Positions 53,644 through 62,487 of a DNA stretch of 64,000 bases are shown piece by piece (position 1 is the first letter of the stretch; each line of letters opens with the position of its first letter). Made by a program: the position numbers and the translations under genes. The notes beneath the pieces were generated by a model that did no database searches, was not told the origin of the DNA, and saw nothing but the letters and a program-made list of their open reading frames with translations. Source of the DNA: Marivivens sp. (GTDB lineage: Bacteria; Pseudomonadota; Alphaproteobacteria; Rhodobacterales; Rhodobacteraceae); the NCBI GenBank assembly GCA_017643845.1, contig JAEPMR010000007.1:1-64000 (forward strand), given 5' to 3'.

Positions 53644-54726
53644 TTACCTCAACCGCATTGTGGAAGGATCAAAGGTCACCTCCACCTCTCGCCAGCGATC
53701 ATATTTGTCGGCAGGCAGATCATACCCAGATGCCCCACAACGCAGCACAGCACGCCTCGCGGCCTGAAATGCTGCATTCGATTGAGTTTGATCACCGCCC
53801 TGAGCATTAACGAGCCTGATTTCACCGTCAACGCGCCCCTCGCGTGTCAGCGAGAAACCAATTGTAACGGTGACACGGGTCCACTCAGCACCTACGTCAA
53901 CATTCCAGCACTGCGCGATGGACCGACGGAACGCGTCTTCCTCCGCGCCCGACATTGGCGGTCCGGATGGGATAACTGGCGCATCCTCCGCATTATCGGA
54001 CACTGCATCGGCGACAGCATTGGAGACCGCATCTTCTTCGACTGTTTCCGTTGGTTGCGGTTGTGGGCTCGGGCGAACCGGGCGTGCTCGGGGGCGAATT
54101 GTGGTTTCAGGGGCACCCGATGGGGTTTCCGCCTCTGTCACAATCTCGGTTGTTGCTGCCTCGGGCGCTGTTGCCTCCACCGGCTCGGCCTCAGCCTCTG
54201 CCTCGGAGACGTCAGAAGGCTCGCTGCTCTCCTGAACCAAATCATCAATCGCCGTATCCTCGGGTGGTGGCGCAATCGGTTCGGGCGCGACGCGCGGCGC
54301 TTCGCGAGGGGTCGGGGTGTCCGACGGCGGCAGATCAGGCGCAGATGGTGGTTGGAAGTCGGGAAGAACTGGCACCGTATCTGATACATCGACCTCTTGA
54401 TCCGGAGGGACGAGCGGTTGAGGTGGCGGCGTTTCTTCGGTGGGGGTCGGCGCCACCTCCGGCTCGACTATTCGCACCGTTTCCTCGGTTTGTTCGGGTG
54501 GAGCCGGTGAATTCTCCTCTACTACGGGATCGGCGATCATTTCAGGTGCATCTGTTATCGCGTCCGGCGAGGTTGCACGGACTAGTGCTTCAAACTCCTC
54601 ACCAGAAACAACGGAGACCTCAGTCACTTCGAACGGCAAGGGATCGTGCTGCAAACCCCAGCCCACGATAAGCCACAGCAAAAGTGCTGCGTGCATGAAA
54701 GCAGAAATATAGGTGCCAATGCTCAC
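53644..54726 (-). CDS. tolA: TolA-like energy transducer
   Basis: The protein has 360 residues from a GTG at 54726. It has one N-terminal membrane helix ([19 protein letters not shown]), a long Pro/Glu/Ala-rich span (residues ~60-255) and a C-terminal TonB/TolA-like globular domain (residues ~265-360: '[45 protein letters not shown]', '[20 protein letters not shown]'). It spans the periplasm, coupling TolQR proton flow to TolB-Pal. The Ala/Lys-rich helix of enterobacterial TolA is replaced by a Pro/Glu-rich stretch, common in this group. It starts 9 bp after tolR. Confidence 0.9.
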   Translation of the reverse strand: MSIGTYISAFMHAALLLWLIVGWGLQHDPLPFEVTEVSVVSGEEFEALVRATSPDAITDAPEMIADPVVEENSPAPPEQTEETVRIVEPEVAPTPTEETPPPQPLVPPDQEVDVSDTVPVLPDFQPPSAPDLPPSDTPTPREAPRVAPEPIAPPPEDTAIDDLVQESSEPSDVSEAEAEAEPVEATAPEAATTEIVTEAETPSGAPETTIRPRARPVRPSPQPQPTETVEEDAVSNAVADAVSDNAEDAPVIPSGPPMSGAEEDAFRRSIAQCWNVDVGAEWTRVTVTIGFSLTREGRVDGEIRLVNAQGGDQTQSNAAFQAARRAVLRCGASGYDLPADKYDRWREVEVTFDPSTMRLR

Positions 54727-54735
54727 TCGGAGCCC

Positions 54736-55221
54736 CTATTCCTCAGATGCCACCGGCTCGCCATTCAATGCCGGACCACCAACATCCGTAACCAAGCCGA
54801 TATTCGAAAAGCCACCCGCGTTCAGTGCTCCCATAATCTGAGCAACCCGATCCCAGACATTCTGCCCATCGGCCCGCAGATAGATCCGGTCGCTTGAACG
54901 TTCTGCTGCGATAGCACGAAGCTTGGCGACCAATTCATCCTCTGAGGTTTCGGTATTCTGAATCAAAACTGAACCATCGCCAGCGATCGTTACCGTTAAT
55001 GGCTCCTCTTCGTCGGTCGGCAATGCATTTGCAGCAGTTTTTGGAAGCTCTACAGGAATACCGACAGTCATAAGCGGCGCAGCAACCATAAAGATGATCA
55101 GCAGAACAAGCATTACGTCGACAAACGGCGTCACGTTAATCTCCGCCATAGGCTGAGCGCGGCTGTGCCGACGGCGACGGCTTCCTCCGCCACTCTCCTT
55201 TTTCATGACCCCCGCACCCAT
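54736..55221 (-). CDS. tolR: TolR/ExbD-family proton-channel subunit
   Basis: The protein has 161 residues from the ATG at 55221, one base after the tolQ stop. A basic N-terminus (MKKESGGGSRRRRHSR) is followed by a single membrane helix containing the proton-path aspartate in 'AEINVTPFVDVMLVLLIIFMVAAPL' and a periplasmic domain. It works with TolQ as the stator that energises TolA. Confidence 0.95.
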   Translation of the reverse strand: MGAGVMKKESGGGSRRRRHSRAQPMAEINVTPFVDVMLVLLIIFMVAAPLMTVGIPVELPKTAANALPTDEEEPLTVTIAGDGSVLIQNTETSEDELVAKLRAIAAERSSDRIYLRADGQNVWDRVAQIMGALNAGGFSNIGLVTDVGGPALNGEPVASEE

Positions 55222-55222
55222 C

Positions 55223-55897
55223 TTAGCTGTCCAGCTGACGGGAAAGAATGGTGTGGAATTCGTCGGCAAACGCCTCGTAGCCTGCAATCACCCGGTCACT
55301 GTCTGCTGACAACTTGTTGTAGAAGATGACCGCTGGAATAGCGGCTAAGAGGCCAAGCCCCGTGGCCAAAAGTGCCTCAGCAATCCCTGGCGCAACAACA
55401 GCAAGATTTGTATTTTGTGCTTCTGCGATTTCGATGAACGCGTTCATGATCCCCCAGACTGTCCCGAAGAGACCAACGAATGGTGCCGTCGAGCCAACCG
55501 TTGCAAGCACTGGCAGGCCCTTCTGAAGGGTGGACGCTTCCTTGGCGATTGCCACATCCATCGAACGGTCAATTCGCGCCTGTGCTCCCGGGATTAAGGC
55601 ACCGTCCTGACGGTGGCTCCTCCGCCACTCAAGCATCCCGGCCGCGAAAATCCGTTGCGATGGGCCAGAGGGCGATGGTCCGATTTCTTCAAACAGCTCA
55701 TCCAGAGGCTCACCCGACCAGAACGCACGATCGAAAATAGCCGCTTCAGCGCGCGCTTTTCGGAACTGCATCACCTTGTCGACGATCACCGCCCAGCACC
55801 AGACCGATGCGAGGAGCAATAGGATCATGACCAGTTTTACGATAATCGTGGCGCGGGCAAACAGGGCCCACATTGTGTAGTCGGTTGCGACGTCCAT
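55223..55897 (-). CDS. tolQ: TolQ/ExbB-family proton-channel subunit
   Basis: The protein has 224 residues with three membrane segments: residues ~8-37 ('LFARATIIVKLVMILLLLASVWCWAVIVD'), ~127-155 ('GLPVLATVGSTAPFVGLFGTVWGIMNAF') and ~170-195 ('VAPGIAEALLATGLGLLAAIPAVIFYN'). The conserved Thr and Glu/Gly-rich MotA-like motif is clear. It is the first tol gene, 108 bp after ybgC. Confidence 0.96.
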   Translation of the reverse strand: MDVATDYTMWALFARATIIVKLVMILLLLASVWCWAVIVDKVMQFRKARAEAAIFDRAFWSGEPLDELFEEIGPSPSGPSQRIFAAGMLEWRRSHRQDGALIPGAQARIDRSMDVAIAKEASTLQKGLPVLATVGSTAPFVGLFGTVWGIMNAFIEIAEAQNTNLAVVAPGIAEALLATGLGLLAAIPAVIFYNKLSADSDRVIAGYEAFADEFHTILSRQLDS

Positions 55898-56005
55898 TGA
55901 TCTGCTCTTTGTAATGGCGTTTCCCGCCTCTTATCACCGGAATATCCCAGCTTGATCCAGAAATCCACGGAAACGCTCATCACATCGGCGTTTCAACGTG
56001 AAATC

Positions 56006-56395
56006 TCACCCCAGCTGTGAGCGGAGAACCGCCGGTATTCGGGCGGGAAGGCCATCGCCGGAAATGGCGACGAGCGTGACAAGTGCGGTAAACAGTGTTT
56101 CGTTGTCGCGCAGAACCGCCTGACGCAGTACAATTCGTGCGCCGGTAGCCTTTTCGACGCGAGTTCGGACTTCGATATCGTCATCGAACCTGGCCGGAGC
56201 TAGGTAGTCCGCCTCGACACGCCTCACGGCAAAAACAATGCCTGTGTCGGCTTTCAATGCTCCCTGATCCACACCGATTTCACGCACCCACTCAGTGCGC
56301 GCTCGTTCGATGAATTTCAGGTAATTCGCATAGTAGACAATACCGGCCAGATCGGTGTCTTCATAATAGACGCGGCAAGAAAACGAATGGATCAT
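56006..56395 (-). CDS. ybgC: Tol-Pal-associated acyl-CoA thioesterase YbgC
   Basis: A hotdog thioesterase of 129 residues with the YbgC motif 'RVYYEDTDLAGIVYYANYLKFIERARTEWVRE', where Asp in 'EDTDLAG' is catalytic. It hydrolyses short acyl-CoA esters and in enterobacteria contacts phospholipid enzymes. Its start overlaps the stop of the upstream hypothetical gene by 4 bp. Confidence 0.95.
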   Translation of the reverse strand: MIHSFSCRVYYEDTDLAGIVYYANYLKFIERARTEWVREIGVDQGALKADTGIVFAVRRVEADYLAPARFDDDIEVRTRVEKATGARIVLRQAVLRDNETLFTALVTLVAISGDGLPARIPAVLRSQLG

Positions 56396-57015
56396 TGGCG
56401 CGGTCCAACCCGCGCAAACACACGGTAGGAATGCGCATTGTCCCGTGCCACCGCGGGAAGTAACGGATCATAACTTGCCCGGATGATATCCGCGACCTCG
56501 GGCTTCAAAACCGCGGCACCCGAAGCAATGGCAAGCGGTGAGGCATCCTGAAAAGCCGTGTCTGACCACAATAGGATCATCTGGACAGCCTGATTAAGAG
56601 CGACTGTATCGGCGGGGACTTTGGACATCTCCGCATCCATGCGCACGAACACAAAGCACGCACGAATTGCACCATCGGGATCAAATCGGAAAACACGATA
56701 TTGGTTGGCATCCGCCTGCTCTAGCCGTCCAACTAGCGGATGAAGGTCTGAAACCAGTTGATCCAAGTTGGGCACACTGAGAAGTTCGCCCCATTCCCGA
56801 AAAAAGAAAACCATCAGATTGGCACCCAATTCCGGATCAGTTTCTGCCATTTTATGATTTGCAAGCGAGACAACCGCCTCAACTGCACCCTTGACTGTTT
56901 TCAGGGTCTCATCCTCGACGCCGAATACGACCGGCACGATCGGGCGGCCCCAGCGGGCAAATAGATATTGCCCGTCTGACCTCGTAAAATATCTCTGGAT
57001 TTCTTCGGGTGACAT
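56392..57015 (-). CDS. Conserved protein between ruvB and ybgC, unknown function
   Basis: I do not recognise this family. The 207 residues have no signal peptide or membrane segment. They look like an alpha/beta soluble protein with 'PVVFGVEDETLKTVKGAVEAVVSLANHKMAETDPELGANLMVFFFREWGELLSVPNL' and 'QYRVFRFDPDGAIRACFVFVRMD'. AGGAGGCGCGT precedes the ATG. It lies 74 bp after ruvB and overlaps ybgC by 4 bp, so it belongs to the ruv-tol series; its position alone links it to envelope or recombination. Confidence 0.8.
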   Translation of the reverse strand: MSPEEIQRYFTRSDGQYLFARWGRPIVPVVFGVEDETLKTVKGAVEAVVSLANHKMAETDPELGANLMVFFFREWGELLSVPNLDQLVSDLHPLVGRLEQADANQYRVFRFDPDGAIRACFVFVRMDAEMSKVPADTVALNQAVQMILLWSDTAFQDASPLAIASGAAVLKPEVADIIRASYDPLLPAVARDNAHSYRVFARVGPRQ

Positions 57016-57089
57016 ACGCGCCTCCTGCCCTCATGACCTTCTGATCCCACAGCCCCCTTACCAAAGACAACCCGGAGCGATGAAAGCAA

Positions 57090-58112
57090 CTACTCGAACA
57101 GGTCACCGTCACCGCGTTTCGGAGCTGAGAGACCAAGGTGACGCCAGGCATCTCTTGCCAACATTCGGCCGCGAGGAGTGCGCTGTATCAATCCATTCTG
57201 CAATAAGAAAGGCTCGATTACTTCCTCCAGCGCGTCACGGCTCTCGGATAGCGCAGCCGACAATGTTTCAATTCCGACCGGCCCGCCTGAATAGCTTTCG
57301 GCGATAAGCGATAGGTAACGGCGATCAGCGGCATCGAGCCCGAGGTGATCAACTCCCAACCGGGTCAATGCACGATCTGCGATTTCACGGGTGACACGTC
57401 CGTCTCCCTCCACAATGGCAAAATCGACGACGCGGCGCAGCAGCCGCCCCGCGATCCTCGGCGTGCCACGGGCACGACGCGCAATCTCCATCGCACCGTC
57501 ATCATCAGCAGGACAACCGACCAACCGCGCTCCCCGCGTAACGATTTCATGCAATTCTGCGACAGTATAAAATTGGAGCCGCGTTGGAATTCCAAAACGG
57601 TCTCGCAATGGTGTGGTCAGAAGGCCAAGGCGGGTCGTCGCGCCAACAAGTGTGAATGGCTGCAGTTCAATCCTGACAGTTCGCGCGGCCGGACCCTCGC
57701 CGATTACCAAATCCAGTTCGAAATCTTCCAGCGCTGGATAGAGCACTTCCTCAACGGCCGGATTGAGGCGATGTATTTCGTCAATAAACAAGACGTCGCG
57801 CGCCTCGAGGTTGGTGAGGATCGCTGCAAGGTCGCCTGCTTTGGCAAGAACCGGCCCTGACGTCATCCGAAAATTCACGCCAAGTTCGCGCGCCATGATT
57901 TGCGCCAGGGTCGTCTTCCCCAATCCCGGCGGCCCGTGGAATAATGTGTGGTCCATGGCCTCGCCACGACGCCTGGCGCTTTCAATGAAAACCCTCAGGT
58001 TTGCACGAGCTTCAGCCTGACCAATGAATTCATCAAGGCTTTGCGGACGCAATGCACGGTCCGTATCTTCTGGTTGTCTCTCTGGGCGGAGGGTTTGATC
58101 CGGCTGGCTCAT
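57090..58112 (-). CDS. ruvB: Holliday junction branch migration helicase subunit RuvB
   Basis: An AAA+ hexameric motor of 340 residues. Motifs: '[13 protein letters not shown]', Walker A '[16 protein letters not shown]', Walker B '[21 protein letters not shown]', sensor '[21 protein letters not shown]', and the winged-helix C-terminus '[41 protein letters not shown]'. It starts 9 bp after ruvA. With RuvA and RuvC it resolves recombination intermediates. Confidence 0.98.
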   Translation of the reverse strand: MSQPDQTLRPERQPEDTDRALRPQSLDEFIGQAEARANLRVFIESARRRGEAMDHTLFHGPPGLGKTTLAQIMARELGVNFRMTSGPVLAKAGDLAAILTNLEARDVLFIDEIHRLNPAVEEVLYPALEDFELDLVIGEGPAARTVRIELQPFTLVGATTRLGLLTTPLRDRFGIPTRLQFYTVAELHEIVTRGARLVGCPADDDGAMEIARRARGTPRIAGRLLRRVVDFAIVEGDGRVTREIADRALTRLGVDHLGLDAADRRYLSLIAESYSGGPVGIETLSAALSESRDALEEVIEPFLLQNGLIQRTPRGRMLARDAWRHLGLSAPKRGDGDLFE

Positions 58113-58121
58113 GACGAAGCC

Positions 58122-58790
58122 CTACCCCTTTGGCGCAAGGAGGCGCAAGGCGGAACGGATCAAAGCCGAAGTGCTGGCGATAGCATCGTTGTCTAACGCC
58201 TCAGCAACTGCCGATGCCGCCTCCCCAGGTGCATAGCCGAGGTTTTGCAGAGCTGAGAGGGCTTCGGCTTGGGCCGAGCTTCGTGCGGCTTGAACCGGTT
58301 TCGGTGGCGTGGCTCGCACCTCAACGTCGCGTTCGTCCTCAATAACAACTTCGCGTTCTGTCCCCACAACTTCCGCCATCGACATGACGGATGGCGCCTT
58401 ATCCTTGAGTTCCATCGTGACTCGCTGCGCTGTCTTCGGCCCGACACCCTTCGCTTTCGCTACCGAATTCCAGTCACCGAGGGCTATTGCGCGACTAACA
58501 CCGTCGGCACCAAGCGCCCCAAGTATGGACAGCGATGCTTTCGCACCAATCCCTTGCACTCCGGTCAATAGTCGGTGCCATTCTTTCTCTACCAATGTTG
58601 AAAACCCGAAGAGCTGCATCAAGTCTTCGCGGACGAGGAGATCCGTGTATATCGTGACGGCTTCGCCCTCTCGCGGCAACGCGGCGCGTGTCCGCTCGGA
58701 GACATAAACGATATACCCGACGCCCCGCACATCAATCATTACATGATCATGCGATTTGTAGGCGACTATGCCACTTAACCGACCGATCAT
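58122..58790 (-). CDS. ruvA: Holliday junction binding subunit RuvA
   Basis: The protein has 222 residues: an N-terminal OB fold ('[32 protein letters not shown]'), helix-hairpin-helix motifs ('[18 protein letters not shown]', '[19 protein letters not shown]') and a C-terminal RuvB-binding domain ('[23 protein letters not shown]'). Its start overlaps the ruvC stop by 4 bp. Confidence 0.97.
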   Translation of the reverse strand: MIGRLSGIVAYKSHDHVMIDVRGVGYIVYVSERTRAALPREGEAVTIYTDLLVREDLMQLFGFSTLVEKEWHRLLTGVQGIGAKASLSILGALGADGVSRAIALGDWNSVAKAKGVGPKTAQRVTMELKDKAPSVMSMAEVVGTEREVVIEDERDVEVRATPPKPVQAARSSAQAEALSALQNLGYAPGEAASAVAEALDNDAIASTSALIRSALRLLAPKG

Positions 58791-59296
58791 CCCGCTGCCC
58801 TTTTGACGGCATCAGCCAAATGACCTGCGGATTGGCAATGATGTGCATGGCAGATCGCAATTGCGAGCGCATCGGCGGCATCTGGTCCTTTGATCTCGAT
58901 GCCCGGCAACTGAAGACGAACCATATGTTCTACCTGTTGTTTTTCGGCATGGCCGACGCCGACGACGGCCTTCTTCACTGCATTGGGAAGATACTCTCCG
59001 ACAGGGACTGCAAACTGGGACGGAACAAGAAGGGCTATCCCCCGCGCCTGCCCGAGCTTCAAAGTGGCGACTGCATCCTTATTGACGAACGTTTGCTCAA
59101 CAGCCGCGAGATCTGGACCGAATGCCTCAAAAACCTCTGTCAGAGCGCAATGCAGCCTTAGGAGACGCTGCGCAAGGTCAGCCCCACCATCGCTTGTGAT
59201 CGTCCCGTTGGCTACGTGTGAAAGCCGCGACCCCCGCGATTCGATAATGCCCCACCCCATCTTTCGAAGGCCCGGATCGATGCCAATTACTCGCAT
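58787..59296 (-). CDS. ruvC: Crossover junction endonuclease RuvC
   Basis: The 169-residue Holliday-junction resolvase has the RNase-H-like fold with the first catalytic Asp in '[16 protein letters not shown]', the second in '[27 protein letters not shown]' (Glu of VEQ), and the final aspartates in '[17 protein letters not shown]'. It is the first gene of ruvCAB; the 312-bp gap upstream separates it from the DUF1127 gene, divergent. Confidence 0.97.
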   Translation of the reverse strand: MRVIGIDPGLRKMGWGIIESRGSRLSHVANGTITSDGGADLAQRLLRLHCALTEVFEAFGPDLAAVEQTFVNKDAVATLKLGQARGIALLVPSQFAVPVGEYLPNAVKKAVVGVGHAEKQQVEHMVRLQLPGIEIKGPDAADALAIAICHAHHCQSAGHLADAVKRAAG

Positions 59297-59608
59297 GGAT
59301 GCCCCAATTTTTATATTTGCGTATCACGCCTAGCACAAAACGCGAACATCGGCCAAGTTTTAATTGCTTAGCTTATCAAATCAATTGTGCGCAGGTTTGG
59401 ATGAAATCCGCCACCACACAATCTGAAAACGACAGTTTTGAGGTCGCCAAAGCCCCTTTTTTCTAAGCCTCTCAGAGCATTTCTGCGACATGCTTTTGAC
59501 GCATATGACCTATGCAAAAACGACACTGGCTTTCGCTCTGCAACGCCCCTAATTGCGCCGCAGAACGTCAACTGCTGCATCGCAGCGCGCACTGAAAAGG
59601 ATACGGCC
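59297..59608. other. 312-bp divergent gap between ruvC and the DUF1127 gene
   Basis: No gene with a credible start is visible. The stretch is AT-richer than its flanks (runs such as TTTTAATTGCTTAGC and CCCCTTTTTTC) and should hold promoters for ruvCAB on the minus strand and for the DUF1127 gene on the plus strand. I found no convincing hexamers, SOS-type box or hairpin by eye. Confidence 0.5.
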
Positions 59609-59818
59609 ATGGTTGCCATCGACACCACCCGCTCCCCGGCGCCGCACATCGCGGGCCGCATCATCTCCAGCATTTATGAGACGGTTCACGTTGTTACTTC
59701 GTGGAACAATGCTCGCGTTACGCGCAATGCACTCTCGAAACTCACGAATCGCGAACTCGAAGACATCGGTCTTTCGCGCGGCGATATCGATAGCGTTGTC
59801 GACGCTGTTCGCCGCTAA
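59609..59818 (+). CDS. DUF1127 (YjiS-like) small protein
   Basis: The 69-residue product starts at the ATG at 59609 (after AAAAGGATACGGCC). The C-terminal 'ARVTRNALSKLTNRELEDIGLSRGDIDSVVDAVRR' is the DUF1127 motif, rich in Arg and Leu. In other alphaproteobacteria such short proteins are involved in phosphate or carbon regulation and RNA turnover, with mRNAs linked to sRNAs; here function is not known. A terminator hairpin follows. Confidence 0.92.
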   Translation: MVAIDTTRSPAPHIAGRIISSIYETVHVVTSWNNARVTRNALSKLTNRELEDIGLSRGDIDSVVDAVRR

Positions 59819-59842
59819 AGTCTGAAGAAATCAGACGAAAGT

Positions 59843-59876
59843 AAGCTGCGTCCCTTCTCTCCCGGGGGCGCAGCTT
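59843..59876 (+). terminator. Intrinsic terminator of the DUF1127 gene
   Basis: AAGCTGCG (59843-59850) and CGCAGCTT (59869-59876) pair perfectly over 8 bp around an 18-nt loop, followed by TCTTATTT. The reverse strand reads AAGCTGCG into TTAC, so it may also slow the convergent gene. Confidence 0.75.
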
Positions 59877-59902
59877 TCTTATTTCCAGCCAGTGGCGGTG
59901 GA

Positions 59903-60244
59903 TTACAGGTAAGGACGAAGTTCCCTAACGATCAAGTCAGTGACCGGATCTACCTGCATTACCCAAGCGCCGACTTTCTCTGCAGCCGAGCCTGCAGCAA
60001 GACGATTAACGCGTTCTTGATAGTTTCCGTCTCCAAGGTAACTGATCAAGAATACCTTAAATGCCAGCAACGCAGCGACGAGTATCAAACTACCCCGCAG
60101 CGGAAATACATGACGGCGCCTAACCGATTTGCTGACGATCAAACCACGATCATCAACAATCATTACACGCGCACGCCCGCTTGCATTCGGATCGGAGGTA
60201 ATCGCCTGCAGCCGGCGATCAAAGTCAAATTGTGACTGGGACAT
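59903..60244 (-). CDS. Small single-pass membrane protein, unknown
   Basis: I do not recognise this protein. The 113 residues have a cytoplasmic basic part (DRRLQAITSDPNASGRARVMIVDDRGLIVSKSVRRRHVF), one membrane helix (residues ~49-68, 'LRGSLILVAALLAFKVFLISYLG') and a ~45-residue outer part ending 'TDLIVRELRPYL'. No cysteine. GGGGAAGTGTT precedes the ATG. The gene is 87 bp downstream of prmA. Confidence 0.75.
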   Translation of the reverse strand: MSQSQFDFDRRLQAITSDPNASGRARVMIVDDRGLIVSKSVRRRHVFPLRGSLILVAALLAFKVFLISYLGDGNYQERVNRLAAGSAAEKVGAWVMQVDPVTDLIVRELRPYL

Positions 60245-60331
60245 AACACTTCCCCAAACAGAGCCCCCACTCCGTCATGACTTTTATGCCGCAGAATTGT
60301 GTCGAGATTATGGCAAACGCGAAGATTTGCC

Positions 60332-61207
60332 TCAACTTTTCCTTCTAAGGGTCAAGTTGCTCCATTCACCAATTTCCTCACTCTGAACGAGCATGAAACC
60401 AAGATGTGTATAACACGTGATGATTTCTTCGGCCTGATCGTTCAGCAGCCCCGACAAAATGACGAAGCCCCCTGCCGCCGTATATCTTGCCATATCTGGC
60501 GCAAGCATTAGAAGCGGCGGCTTCAGGATATTGGCGAAGACGAGATCGAAGGGTGCAGCTTGTCTGAGCGGTTCAGTATCGAAGCCTGCCGCCTCGACGC
60601 AGGAGATCGCGCCTCCCATCCCATTGGCCTCCAGATTTGCCTCGGCAACTTCAACAGCTACCGGATCGATGTCAGAGGCGAAATGGGTCGCGTCCGGCCA
60701 AATTTTTGCAGCAGCCATAGCAAGGACGGCAGTTCCGCAGCCTATATCGGCTGTCTTTCTAGGATGGAAACCAGCTTCAATAAGCCTGTCGAGGGCCTTC
60801 AGACACCCGAGTGTAGTCCCATGATGCCCTGTCCCAAACGCCATCGATGCATCAATGAGAAGCGGCACAACGTCCTCGGGCACATTTTCGGCGTCGTGGC
60901 TTCCATATACAAAAAATCGCCCCGCACGAACCGGCGACAACTCACGCCGCACCTTTGCAACCCAATCGGTCTCCGGAATTTCTGAAATCACGAATTCCCG
61001 AGCACCGTGCATGTTTGACAGCAAGGCAAGCCCCGCCCGATCCGGCGACTCCGTGAAATAGGTTGCCACCTCGTAGAGACCGGACCCATCCTCGATCTCA
61101 TATGTTCCGACGCCAACTGGCTCGGGCACAAGCGCTTCACAAGAAGAAGCAAGTCTCTCCGCAGCTTCGAGGCTATCAATGACCGCGATGGCTGAAAATG
61201 TTGTCAT
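60332..61207 (-). CDS. prmA: Ribosomal protein L11 methyltransferase
   Basis: The SAM-dependent enzyme of 291 residues trimethylates L11. An N-terminal substrate-binding domain precedes the Rossmann domain with 'DASMAFGTGHHGTTLGCLKAL', 'KTADIGCGTAVLAMAAAKIWP', 'ASDIDPVAVEVAEANLEANG' and 'FDLVFANILKPPLLML' (the N-I-L-x-P motif). It starts 9 bp after the MFS transporter stop, so the two are probably cotranscribed. Confidence 0.96.
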   Translation of the reverse strand: MTTFSAIAVIDSLEAAERLASSCEALVPEPVGVGTYEIEDGSGLYEVATYFTESPDRAGLALLSNMHGAREFVISEIPETDWVAKVRRELSPVRAGRFFVYGSHDAENVPEDVVPLLIDASMAFGTGHHGTTLGCLKALDRLIEAGFHPRKTADIGCGTAVLAMAAAKIWPDATHFASDIDPVAVEVAEANLEANGMGGAISCVEAAGFDTEPLRQAAPFDLVFANILKPPLLMLAPDMARYTAAGGFVILSGLLNDQAEEIITCYTHLGFMLVQSEEIGEWSNLTLRRKS

Positions 61208-61216
61208 GTCGATTTC

Positions 61217-62446
61217 CTACTCTGCGGGCATTGGAAGTGTACGGTTAAAGATTGTCTCCCGGCCCGGCACAGGGTGGCGCGGGATCATCAGTGCAAGCAC
61301 CAGTGAAATCGCCGCCATTCCAGCGGCCAGGGCAAAGACACTCGCGGGGGATGCAAGCCACAAATACCCCAAAAGCGCGGGGAGAAAGACCGCCGCGATG
61401 TGATTGATTGTGAAAGCAACCGCAGCGGTCGGGGCAATATCTCTCGGGTCAGCGATCTTCTGAAAATAGGTTTTCAGGGCGAGAGCCAGAGCGAAAAAGA
61501 TATGGTCCACCACATAAAGAACCGAGGCGATAACAACCCCCCAGCCAAACCAGTAGATGCCGCCATACGCAACGAATACAATGATTAGACCGACATACTC
61601 GAAAGCAAGCGCACGTCTTTCACCGAAAACGGTCACTAGCCGCCCCATCAATGGCGCGAAAATCATGTTTGCGACCAAGTTGATCAAGAATAGCGCGGTA
61701 ATCTCATGAACTTCGAACCCGAAACGCTCAACCATCATGAACCCAGCGAAGACCACAAAAATCTGGCGGCGGGCACCGGACATGAACTGTAGCGCGTAGT
61801 AAAGCCAATACCGCCGCCGAAGGATGATCCTCTTGATCTGCGGCTCTGGAGATTCGAACTGCGGGTAGAGGAAATAGCATGCCACTGCGACTACCGCTGT
61901 GACCCCGCCGGACACCCAGTAAACGATGTCAAACGACAGCTCAAAAGCGCTCCATGTCAATACGATCAGAAGATAAGCAAGCAAGGTTGCAGCCGAACCT
62001 GCAGCCAAAATCCAGCCAAGGGTCTGCGGAGCACGGAGTTTGTCGATCCATTGCAGTTGTAGCGACTGGTTCACCGTCTCGTAGAAATGAAATCCGATCG
62101 ACGACAACATCGTAATCGTGAGAATTCCACCCAAGCTCGGGAATTGGGCAGTGAGGGCAGTAGCCACTCCCAGCAAAGCCAGAGATACAAGCCCCAACAC
62201 CTGTTCGCGCATGAAAAGCAAAATTCCGATAACACCGATCGCGAAAAAACCGGGGATTTCACGAACCGTGTGCAGCCAACCAATGTCAGAGCCGTCAAAC
62301 CCGACGACTTCGATCACGAAATTATTCAGGAGCGCTGACCATGTCGCAAACGCAATTGGCATCGCCGCCGCAAGCACGAACAACAGTGCCACGGGCCGGC
62401 GCCAAACCGGCAGCGGTCCGGTCTCTGAGAGCTGAACAACCTTCAT
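61217..62446 (-). CDS. Major facilitator superfamily transporter
   Basis: The protein has 409 residues and 12 predicted membrane helices; the opening 'VWRRPVALLFVLAAAMPIAFATWSALLNNFVIEVVGFDGSDIGWLHTVREIPGF' is MFS-like. A loop near the middle 'GRLVTVFGERRALAFEYVGLIIV' resembles the MFS loop signature. The substrate is not predictable. It lies 41 bp after priA and 9 bp before prmA, between housekeeping genes. Confidence 0.85.
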   Translation of the reverse strand: MKVVQLSETGPLPVWRRPVALLFVLAAAMPIAFATWSALLNNFVIEVVGFDGSDIGWLHTVREIPGFFAIGVIGILLFMREQVLGLVSLALLGVATALTAQFPSLGGILTITMLSSIGFHFYETVNQSLQLQWIDKLRAPQTLGWILAAGSAATLLAYLLIVLTWSAFELSFDIVYWVSGGVTAVVAVACYFLYPQFESPEPQIKRIILRRRYWLYYALQFMSGARRQIFVVFAGFMMVERFGFEVHEITALFLINLVANMIFAPLMGRLVTVFGERRALAFEYVGLIIVFVAYGGIYWFGWGVVIASVLYVVDHIFFALALALKTYFQKIADPRDIAPTAAVAFTINHIAAVFLPALLGYLWLASPASVFALAAGMAAISLVLALMIPRHPVPGRETIFNRTLPMPAE

Positions 62447-62487
62447 GACGGTTCCTTACGCCCAGCTCGGGCCTGTTTCCAGAGAAA

